A stretch of DNA of 64,000 nt from Eonycteris spelaea (taxonomy: Eukaryota; Chordata; Mammalia; Chiroptera; Pteropodidae): the NCBI GenBank assembly GCA_003508835.1, contig PUFA01000315.1, forward strand, positions 62,001 to 126,000, given 5' to 3'. The notes below the pieces were generated by a model. It saw only the letters and a list, made by a program, of their open reading frames with translations. It was not told where the DNA came from and did no database searches. How positions within the stretch are numbered: the first letter of the stretch is position 1; every line of letters starts with the position of its first letter. This document shows, one piece after another, positions 12,201-24,300 of this stretch. A program made the translations under genes and the position numbers.

Positions 12201-15200
12201 ATTAAAATTTCTAAATACTAAAACTTTTTAAAAAAAAAAATGGAAAAGGAGGAGGAGAAAAAAGTGAGGTAAAAAGGGGGAAATAAGCAATATTTTTAAA
12301 AACATAATGAAGTAAATGGAGAATGGAACGTTTATGGCATCTGTATGAGGAATAATGTCTTAAAACACAAAAACAATAAGTATAAAAATTAATAAATGTG
12401 AATGAATTTGGCTACATGAAATGTTAAAACTATTGCCAAAGAAAGGGACACTTAAAGTTAAGACAAACAGCAGACTGGGGAATTTTTGCAGCATATTATA
12501 ATTGACAAAATCTTAGTGTCAGAATACTTTGAAACTATAAATCAATTTTTAATAAAAAAAATGAGGATGTTTACAGACATTACATAAAAGAGGTTAAAGA
12601 ATAAATATAGAAGTAAATGTGGAAAATACTCCACTAGTCATCAAGAAAGTACAAATTACACACTAGCTGCTGCAGATAAATGCACATGAAATAATAAAAC
12701 ATATTCATAAAGTGTCAAAAATTTCTAAGGTAAAGGATGTGTCAAGCCAGATCACAAAATATTTTGAAATAAATTTTTAAAAAGAAAAAAATGTACAAAT
12801 TACAACAATAGTCCTAGGCCCTCCCCATCTAACAAATTAGCAAAAATTTAGAAATCTCACAGTAGCAAGTATATGAATAAAAAATTACCCAGTCACACAG
12901 TGGAATATAATAGCTCATTTAAAACTACATCTAGCTTTACCAGCATGGGTAAATACAATATAAAATGAAAAAAGCAGGTTATAGAATAGTCTACAGATGA
13001 TGATAAAATTAAAAAAAATTTTGAAATGCTCAAACATTACAGTACACTACTTAGGGTACATATGCATGTAGCAAAAATATAAAAACATCAAACCCTTACT
13101 TTAGGATATGGATTGTTTTTAATGTCATGGAAGGAAGGAAATGGGATCAAAAAAGAGAACTTCCAACAATCTGCTAGTGTGGCATAAAATAATCTTCCTT
13201 AAATTTAGGGGAGAGATATGTGGCTTGGATATTCGTTAGATTTTTCTCTTTATTATCTTTAAAAATTCATTACAATAAGTTTTAAAATAAAATAAATAAG
13301 GTCTTTTTTTTAATGTCTTAGATGTGACTGTGAAAAGATGCTAGCAAAGATACAAAATTAATTAGACACAATAATTATCTTAATTTGAATTCCTCTAGGT
13401 TTTCTACTGTTTTAATCTCAACTATTAAATAGCCTATGGGTAAATGAGTAAAATGTAAGAGTTTAAAACCATGGTATCAGTTTACCTGGAAGAGACCAGG
13501 CATCACTACTCAATTTATCCTCTCAAAACCTCAGTTTCCTCATCTATAAAGTTGACTTAGTAATTTTAGCTGCTGGATAATTGTTATGAGGAACAAATTA
13601 GAAAATCCTAAAATAGGATTGTGTATACCTTAATTATTAACACATTTCTTTATTCTTGCTCTTTTATTTTCTTGATTTTTTTCTACCTAGACAAATTGGA
13701 ATATTTATTATGGTTTCAAAAAAAAGACTTAAGCTAGAGATTAGCCTGCTCTTTATAGCCTCAAGCATCTCAGTTTAGAAGAATGAAAAGAGACCAAGCT
13801 CATAATTACCCTTGCTCCTGTATGTGTGTTTCATGTCTATGGATTTTATGCCTAATGGAGCAATTATAAATAGGGATCAGGTATTCATCAGTACAATGGT
13901 GAATCCATTTTTGCTAAATTTGTTTAGGCTAAAATTTTTCAGTCACTAGCAATTTAGCAATGGGTTTGTAAAATCTTGTTGTTACTTAAAATATAAAGCA
14001 TGCTGGTTATAAATTTGAAACATTAAAATGTATAAAATCTTACTTAATTTGTATTCTCATTCTTAACAGTACAACATTCAGGCTTATCCAACAACAGTGG
14101 TATTTAACCAGTCCAACATTCATGAATACGAAGGACATCACTCTGCCGAGCAGATCTTGGAGTTCATAGAGGTATTTTAAATTAATGTAATTCCATAGTA
14201 TTGTAAATTATGGAGGTATGTAACAAATTATTTTAAGTTCATGGCTATAAATCCCTATGTGTATGTGTATACTTTGTATAAATACTTAACAAGATTTATT
14301 CCTTTTACACCAAACCTTTCCTGAAAAAAAATGAATTCCTTAAATTTTTCTAATGTTTCATTATGTACTTAGTATAAACTCTGAGAATAAGTTTGTTTTT
14401 GTTTGAAACATAGTTCAGTGCCTTGTACTTAGTGGACACTAATGTCGAATATGTGAAATTATACTTCCACATAAAGCTTTGCTCCCGCCCTTTCCCTGTT
14501 TTCTCTGATGGACCCAACCACCAATTACTTTTTTTAGGCCCATATAGATAAGATAGGAGTGAGCCCAGTATTATTCAGGAAATGTGTGAAAGTAAGGGCA
14601 ATCTTACCTCATCCCCCCACCCCACCCCATATCCCCAACGGAGGGCCTCTTTCAAGCCTGGGCAGCTATGCCCAGCCTGGATTACTAGCACAGAAGTTCT
14701 ACACATCCATAGTATCACCTTCTCCCTCCCCCTACCTCCTCACTAATAATCTTGATTGACTAAAATAGTTAACAGGGGCCTTCTAAGAATGAAAAATTTT
14801 GCTTATTTGCTTAAGTAATGACTATTCTATTCTCTGCCCTACTCATCTCTCCCTCCTCCAGAGTAATAATTTTTTTTGTGTTTTGGTTTTTGTTTCCCCT
14901 AGTGAAGCTAACATCTTTGTTGATATTACCTGATCATGATAGACTGAAGCTTTGTTAAAACATTTGGAAAGTGATCTGTAGAGAGGTTGTGTAGTATCTC
15001 CAGTCAGAATGTCAAACAGACTAGTAGGCTTTCTGTTTATTAATTAAAAGGCCATTTCCAAACCAATCATTGGTTTCGGAACAGAACAATATGGCTTACA
15101 TAGACATCTGCACAGCTCTTGGAAATCTTGCCTCATCTACCCATAATCTCAGAGTTGCCTCTCTTTTAGCAATACAAGGAATAGGAAGAAAATGTATCTT

Positions 15201-18200
15201 GAGTTAAAAGACAGATGGTCAAATCTCAAACTTCAAAAATTAGGGATAATGTCTTCCTTTTTAAAATAATTCACTATAGAGTCTCTTTAAGATATCCTTC
15301 AGTATATTTTTATTATTCAAAAACATTTTTCTAAATGACAGATACCAACAATTTACCAAAATTTTATGAACATCTCTTTTTTTATATCTATTGTAATGAA
15401 AGCTGTGTTGTCTTAGGATCTTAGGAATCCTTCAGTGATCTCCCTGACACCCACCACGTTCAATGAACTAGTTAAACAAAGAAAACATGATGAAGTCTGG
15501 ATGGTTGATTTCTATTCTCCATGGTGTCATCCATGTCAAGTTTTAATGCCAGAATGGAAAAGAATGGCCCGGGTATAGTAAAATAGTTTATTTTCAATCT
15601 TAACATTTACTAAGAATGTTTATTTAAAAGAATTATTTTGAAACTGAGATGAGTGAACCCAATTCTGGATTATAATCTAATAACACGTCTGATCATATCA
15701 CTTAGATTTCAATTCAGTTTCTGTCCAGTATATGAATAGTATAGAATAATCTACCTTTGTTTACATCTTACTCCATGCAAATTTGACCAAATTCCTGCCG
15801 AAGTCAACCCAAAGTTCTCTATTTTCTAACAAAATTGTCCTACTTTTTTACTTTTAGAGCTTAAATATATAGTTTCATCACAGTATTTTAGAACTTCAAA
15901 GAAAAAATAGCCTTGATCAATAAAACATGAATTTTTTAAATTTTATACAAATAGTGTTATAAATCATGAAAGACTGGAAAGAAATGTAAATACCAGAATG
16001 GAAAATGCAGTGACTTTTTTTAATATTTATTTCTAAGATAAAAAAATAAAGCTAACAGTTAAAAGTGATTTCTAGTATCTTAACATTTAAGATACAATTT
16101 TATGCTATTTTCAGTAAAATTTTTCAATTCAGGAAAGAGTCAGTATGCTACCTGCAGCCCATGTCTTCATTTGAAAAAGTAACTCTTGAAATACCATTCG
16201 AAAGACCTTTATTAGTCTTGGTTTCTAACATTTTGAATTTTAGGAATAAATTATTTTCCCAATTTAATAGGTGAATGAAATCAACTGTTTAATATGCAAA
16301 ATTGTAGTAAGTTCTTGACTACAAAATTAGATTTCGAGGTTATTGCTATAAATGTTCTATGTGTTTTAAGCCTTTTTTATTTGATGAAAGTAACTGATAA
16401 ATAGTCTAATTGTCTCGTAGTGATAGTTTCTCTGTTGTAAACATGTATAAAATAGTTATGGAGGTAATTTTATTCTAATCACTTTGATCTATTTATCTCT
16501 TCTTTTTTTTTTTTTTTAATAGACATTAACTGGACTGATCAATGTGGGTAGCATAGACTGCCAACAATATCATTCTTTTGTGCCGAAGAAAATGTTCGGA
16601 GATACCCCGAGATAAGATTTTTTCCCCCAAAATCAGATAAAGCTTATCAATATTAGTAAGTATTGTCTAAAATTTGAAGACATCTATTATAGTCATTTAT
16701 CTATAGTTAAAAGTTAAAAGTTACCCTAACAAAATAGGATACTAAAAGTTAATCCAACAAGTATTTTGGGGGGCTCAACATGTTTAAGATCATGTCCTAA
16801 AGAGACTTTCAGAAGATGAAAAGTTAATTGAACACCACTCTTCATGAAGCTGACAATCTAGTAAAAAGATAAAGGAGAGAAAAAACATTTATTAAGTCCC
16901 TATTTGGTTTGAGGTATATACAAGATCTTTTGCTCACATTATTTCCACTAGTCCTCACAAATACCCTGAGAAACAAAAATTATTACCCTTCCTACTATTA
17001 TAGATAAGTAAACTGATTCACAGACCTTATATAACAGCTACTAAGGCTTGAAGCTGGTGTTTGAACCTAGGTCTGTTCAGTGCTCATACTGTTTCCGTAA
17101 TACCACATGGTTTTTCAGGTAGAAAATTCAAAATCAAGGCAGAATATGATGACAATTATCTAAAAAGTAAAATGAACCATGGATTCAAAGGAAAGGATCA
17201 CAACTGTAAGAAATAGTAAAAGAGACTGTATTTCTGAGGTGGCTTTTTGACATTGCTCTTAAAAAGTGGGTAGGAATTTCACAGACAATAACTGGAGTAA
17301 AGGTTCGGGAACTAAAGTTTTGGACATTTTGCTTTTTGTCATTCCCTTGTTGTCTATAGGAGATGTCCATCAGGCAGCTAGACATTGAGGACTGGAGCTC
17401 AAAAAGACATGTAAGACTAGAAAAAATATATTTGAAAAGCCATGCGAGCAGAGTTTGAAGCTACATATATCTGAGAAGAGAGATGCTAATGAAATCATTT
17501 GCCTAAATTCATCTTTTAAATTACTACAAGAGATTGTTTTTTGAACATATTCAATAATGGAAAATACTATTTACAACTTACATATTTTTCTTTTTTCAGT
17601 AGTTACAGTGGTTGAATAGGGATGCCTATTCCCTAAGAATCTGGGGTCTAGGGTGAGTTTAAAATATGTATCATTGTATAAAAGTAGATTTAATGCTATT
17701 TACCTTCCCTTTTTGTCTGTAATTAAATTTACTGTGAGTCGTTTGACTTTAGCATTCTAAAGTACTTGATAAAGAGTTATAATTTACCAAAATAATTTAC
17801 TTTATTATATTGTCATTCTTTTGAAGTCATTTTTAACTTAGAAATTTTACAATATTATATTGTAGAAGTCTGCTTTTTTTGTATAATGAAAAATAATTTT
17901 GATTCCTTGCTACAGATTTTTACCTCCGGCATCCATAGATCTAACACCTCAGACTTTCAATGAAAAAAGTTTTACAAGGAAAGAATCATTGGGTAGTTGA
18001 TTTCTATGCTCCTTGGTGTGGACCTTGCCAAAATTTTGCTCCAGAGTTTGAGCTCTTGGCTAGGGTAAGTCTTGTCTATCTAATAAAATAAATTGTATTT
18101 ACATGCATGTTTCAGTAATTAGATAAAACATTTTAAATATAATTTTTATTTTTTTCTTAAGTTTCCTCTGAAATTTAGAAGCTCCATTTTATTTCTATGA

Positions 18201-20185
18201 CTATAATCTTTGCAGTAGATTTCATCCTTTATTAAAACATTTAGCTAACATCTTCTCTGCCTTTGCTGACTATATCCTCTACTTAACATTAACAGCCAGA
18301 AGTTCATTTCTCCTGCTTTTTCCCTATTTTCTTCTCTTACCACTGTTACTCTGCTCTCCTCTGGGCAGTTGGTAATCCTAACAGTTCTATCTCCTATACC
18401 TTTCAAATCTGTCATCTCCTGTCCATGGCCTCTGCTAGCCTCTTGGTCCAAGCCTTCATCATTGTTCACCACCTTATCACATGTGCCTCTTAAATCGTCT
18501 CATCTAGCCAGTCTGCATTCTTCAGTTCTGCCCCACTGATCTTTCTAAAATATTGCCACCTCTGGCTTCCTGTTAACCAGGTTTCCTTCACTTGTATTTT
18601 TGACCACGGGTCTCTGATCTTATTCTTCCTAACTCTTCAGTTTTATCTCTATCTCCCACCCTACACTTTACGCTGCAGCACAACAAAGTACTCCAGGTGT
18701 GCAGAAACAAATACCACTATGTACATACTGTTTCCTCTCTCTAAATGGCTTTTTCTTACCTTAGTCATCTGGATTTTGTCTCCTTATCCTACGAAACCCA
18801 GCTCTAATAGCACTCCTGTGTTCTTTGCCCTTCTCAGTTAAATAGTATCACCTTGATATCTTATACTCCATCAGTGTATTTATTCAATGCATATTCATTA
18901 TTTGCCTTAGGTATCTGTCTCCTCCATAAAAGACTGTGAAATTCTTGAGGAGGGTACAGGTCTCCTTTATATTTAATCAAGTATCTAATTCAGTCAATAC
19001 CTATAAAACTGAATACTTAAAAATCAGTCTTAAGTTTTTGGTGTTTCTTTCATAACAGTCCTATTAATGACCTAATCTGGGTTGATAAGTTCCTTGTCTC
19101 TATATTCAAAACCTTTGCCAAGAGCTACAAAACACTCATAGAATGAGAAAATCAGCTCCAGTTCCACCAGTCTAAACAGCTGAACATTCTAAGCAAAGTG
19201 ATTTCAAAACTTATGTGAGTCATAAAATATTTAGCTATTGAGTGATCCTTCAAATAAGAGGTTACTCATTTTTACCACTAATGTCCTCTTCCTCTTAAGC
19301 TTTATTTTTTCAACAATTCTCTTTTTTGTTAAATTTATTAGGTAATTTGGTTAATAACATTATAAATTTCAGGTGTACAACTGGATAATCCAACATCTGT
19401 GTACTCTTCGTATGCTCACCACCCAAAGTCTCTCTCCTTTCATCACCTTGTATTTGAACCCTGCTTTATCCACTTTGTCCTCCTCCCACTCCCTAACTCT
19501 CTGGTAACCACCATTCTGCTGTCTGTATCTGTGAAATTTTGTTTTATTCACTTGTTCTTTTTGTTTTATATCCCACATATGATGAAATCAGACTTCTTGT
19601 CTTTTTCCACTTACATAAAACTCTCAAGATCCATCCATATTTCACAAATAGCAGTATTTTGTCCTTTTTTATGGCTGAATAGTATTCCATTATATATATG
19701 TACTAAATCATCTTTATCCAGTCCGTCAAAGGACATTTAGATTATTTGTACTTTGTCTATTGTGAATAATGCTGCATTGAACATAGGGGCATACTCATCT
19801 TTATAAATAACTGTTTTCAGATTTTTCGGGTAGATACCCAGAAGAGGGATTGTTGGGTCATGTGGTCACTCATTTAATTTTTTGAGGAACTTTCATACAT
19901 TTCCCATAGGGGCTGTACCAATTTACATTCCCACCAGCATTGTGTGAGGCTTCTCTTTTCTCCACATCTTCAACACTTATTATTTCTTGTCTTGTTGCTA
20001 CTAGCCATTCCATCAGGTGTGAAGTGAAATCGTATTGTGGGTTCAATTTGCATTTCCCTCATAACTACAGTACTGAGCATCTTTTCATATATCTGTTGGC
20101 CTTCTGTATGTCTTCTTTGGAAAATTGCCCATTTAGGTCCTCTGCCCTTTGATTAAGTAGATTGTTTTTTGGTGAGTTATATGAG

Positions 20186-20223
<38 letters not shown>

Positions 20224-21310
20224 GATATTGTTTACAAATATATTCTCCCATTTGTTTGGTGGCCTTTTTATTTAGTTGATTGTTTCTTTTGCAGTGCAAA
20301 GTCTTTTTAGTTTAATATAGTCCCATTCACTCATTTTTCCCTTGACTTTGGGATCAAGTTCACAAAAACTCTGAGAGCAAGGTCCATGAGTTTAGTGTCT
20401 ATGGTTCTTATATATATTTTATTGTTTCCGGCCTTATGTACAAGTCCTTAATCCATTTTAAGTTGATTTTTGCATATGGTGTCAGATAGCAATCTAGATT
20501 TATTCTTTTGCATGTGGCTTTCCAGTTTTACCAGCACCATTATTGAAGGGATTTTTCTTTCTCTGTTGTATATTTTTGGCTCCTTTGTCAAAAATTAGTT
20601 ACCCATTTGTATTTTTATTTCTGGGCTTTCCATTCTGTTCCATTGGTCTGTGAGTCTATTTTTCTGCCAATACCATACTATTTTGATTATTGTAGCTATG
20701 TAATATACCTTCTAGTAATGGAGTGTGATACCTCCAGCTTTGTTCTTTTTTCCTCAGGATTGCTTTGATTATTTGGGGTCTTTTATGGTTCCATACAAAT
20801 ATGAGGATTTTTTTTTTTTCTGTGAAAAATGCCATTGGGATTTTGATGGGGATTGCATTAAACCTGTATATTGCTTTAAGTAATACAGCCATTTTAACAG
20901 TTAATTCTTCCAACCCATGAACACAGAGTATCTTTTTATTTCTTGGTGTCTTCAATTTCTTTCAACAGTGTCTTGCAATTTTCAGTGTACAGGTAGGTCC
21001 TTCACCTCCTTTGTTAAGGTTATTCCTGGCATTTTATCCTTTTTGTTGCAATTATAAATCGGATTGTTTTTTTCATTTCTTTTTCTGATGTTTCATTGTT
21101 GTATAGGAATGCAGTGGATCTTTTTGTATATTGGTTTTATATCCTGCAGCTTTACTATATTTGTTTTATATCCTTCAACTTTACTGTATTTGTTTATTTT
21201 TTCTAATAGTCTTTTGGTGGCGTCTTCAGGGTTTTCTATATATAGTATCATGTCATCTACAAATAGTGACAGTTTTACAACTTCATTTCCAGTTTGGATG
21301 CCTTTTGGGT

Positions 21311-21342
<32 letters not shown>

Positions 21343-24300
21343 GCCTAATTGCTCTGACTAGAACGTCTAGTACCATTTTGAATAACAGTAGCAAGAGTGG
21401 ACATTCTTTTCTTGTTCCTGATCTTAGAGAAAAAGCTTTCAACTCGTCACCATTGAGTATATTAATTAAGGGTTTTTCGTATGTGTTCTTTATTATGTTG
21501 TGGTACTTTCTATGTCCATTTTATTGAGTGTTTTTATCATAAATGTATGTTGTATCTTGTCATATGCTTTTTCTGCATCTAGTAATATGATTATGTGATT
21601 TTTCTCTTTTGTTAATTTGATATATCACATTGATTTGCTGTTGAACCATCTTTGCATCTTTAGAATAATATACGAGCCTTTTAATGTATTGTTACACTTG
21701 ATTTTTAAGATTTTTGCATCTATGTTCATCAGAGAGATATTGGACTATAATTTTTTGTGTTTGTGTTGTCCTTGCCTAGTCTTCGTGTCAATGTAATAGT
21801 GACCTTGTAAAAATTAGGATATTATTTGCTCCTCTTCAATTTTTTTTGAAGAGTTTGAGAGGGATAGGTATTAAACCTTCTTTGAATGTTCAGTAGAATT
21901 CATCAGTGAAGCCATCTGGTCCTGAACTTTTGATTTGGGGGAGGTTTTTGATTACTGTTTCAATTTCCTTACTAGTAATCGGTGTGCTTTTAGGTTTTCT
22001 AATTCTTCATGGTTCAGTCTACAAAGGTTGTATATTTCTAAGAATTTGTCCATTTCTTCTATTTTATTGAGTTTGGCGGCATATGGCCTTTCATAGTCTT
22101 TTGTATGATCTTTTGTATTCCTGTGGTGTCCATTGTAACTTTCATTTCTGATTTGAGTCTCTTTTTTCTTTAGTGAGTCTGGCTAGAGCTTTATCAATTT
22201 TATTTATCTTCTCAAAGAGCCAGCTCTTTGTTTCATTAGGGGTTTTTTTTTCCTATTATCTTTTTATTCTCTATTTCACTTACTTATGCTCTAATTTTAT
22301 TCTTTCATCTGCTGACTTTGGATTTCATTTGTTCTTCCTTTTCTAGTTTTATAAGGTGTAATATTAGCTTGTTTATTTGATATTTTTCTTGTTTGATGAG
22401 GTAAGCCTATAATGCTATAAACTTTCCTCTTGCCTACCACTTTTGCTGCATCTCAAAAATTTTGGTATATAGTACTTATTGTCTGTTTCTTTTCATCTTT
22501 TATTTCTTCTTTGAATCAATATTTGTTTGGTAACATGTTTAATCTTCACATGTTTGTTTATTTTCCTCTTTCTAAGTTAATTTCCAGTTTTATCCATTGT
22601 GGTTGCCTGATATGCTCGGAATGATTTCTTAATAGCCTTAAATTTACTGAGACTAGTTTTGTGCCCCAACATATGATCTAGCCTTGAGAATGTTCCATAT
22701 TTACTTGAGAAAAATGTCTGTTTTGTCATTTGTGATGGGAAATTCTAATATTATCAATTATGTCCATTTGGTCTACTGTGTCATTTAAGGCCAGTATTTC
22801 CTTATTGACCTTTCTGGGTGATCTATCCATTGCTGTCAATAATTGTATTTTTGTCAGTTTTTTCCTTTAGGTCTGTTAGTAATTATATATTTTGGTGCTG
22901 CCAGATTGGATACATACGTATTGATAAGTGTTATGTCTTCTTGATGAATTGTCCCCTTTAGCATTATAAAATGTCCATCTTTGTCTCTTGTTACCTTTTT
23001 TACTTTGAATTCTATTTTGCCTTTCTGAGTGTTATTATATATCTTCGAGTTTCTTCATATCTGCAATTTTGTATTCTGTCATTTAAACCAAATTCTTCCA
23101 TGAAGTCTGTAGACTTCATTTTCTTTCTGTGCTCATTTTCTTTCTGTTACTTTGGTTGTTCATGGTATTTGGTAGATTGTTTCTGTGTCTGCATTTGAGG
23201 TAGTGCTCTCTTGTGTAATGTTTTGCTTTCAAAAGTGCTGTAGGTTGATGGGTAGGATACTTTCTTTTGTCTCCCAGTAGATGGTGCTATAGTTCAATTA
23301 TTTGTTTTCTCTTACCTGAACTATTTGTGCCTCTGGGAACATAGTGGGACCACTTCAGTTAAAGTACCACTAGTGGATATCCTCCCTGCGACCAGCTTGC
23401 CTCAGTTATGAGACACCACCACTGTGGTGGGAGGATGTGGCAGGTGGTGGAACCGGTTTTGTAAGCTCCCAGAACTGTCTCCTTTTTCCTTGTGTTTTTG
23501 GCTTTACTGGGCTGAGCTGGAGCTTGTAGGGGAGAGGAGGCAGGCTTGCTATCCTGCAGGTCAGCTCACCTACTAGTACTAACTGTTGGCTACTGTTTTA
23601 TTTGGAGTTTCCCAGTTACCTCTACCTAGTTCTGCCACAGTATGGAGTGGGCAAGGGAACTGCCTTTTCTGGGAGGGAAACTGCTTCTACCCAGTCTCAG
23701 GCCCATAGTGTGAGGGCTACAGCCAACTCTTCCTCTGCACCATGCTTGCTGGAGCTGTCGTGGGTGCCAAACTGCTTCTGTGGCTGCTTTCCCTGTCTTT
23801 CCCCCATCCTGCTTCCCCTTTCATTCCAAAATGCCCACCTTTGTATATCCGGATACGTGGATCTCTCAGGCACGTTTGTGTGTTCATCGGGATGTTCTTA
23901 TCGAGTTGTAGTTCAGTTGTTGTAAACTTAAGGGGAGAAACAGTGGAGCCTTCTCACTCTGCCACGATGTTGACATCATTCTCCAACAGTTCTAACAAAA
24001 TGTTTGAATATAGCAGAAAATTATTAAACATGACAAAGATCATTTATTCAATAAATCTTAAGCACCTAGTGAAATAAATACTTAGCTACAAAAATAGAAG
24101 GACAAAAGTTCCGTGTCTTTAAGGTTTATACTAGTGGGAAAATAAAATGCAAATAAATATATGTACTGCAACAGGGTCATTGCTGTAGTGAAATTAGAGT
24201 GAGGCAAGAACATGGGAAAAAGAATGTCAGAGTCATGCTAGGAGGAGACAAAAGGGCTCCACAGAGAAGTGAGTATTTGAGATGAGAATTACAACGTGAC

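Larger units (their letters stand above)
11190..14069 (+). other. DNAJC10 intron with old repeats
   Basis: Contains one copy of an unnamed dispersed repeat near 11880-12235 that ends in an A-run (12227-12240), an L1-like 3' end near 12550-13300 and a MIR trace near 13490-13620. Nothing recognisable in 11190-11650 or 13630-14060. Confidence 0.5.

Noticed and set aside
21064..24077. Plus-strand ORFs of 64-111 aa
   Set aside because: They are antisense shadows of the L1 at 19325-23985, rich in Phe and Leu because they read the complement of A-rich L1.
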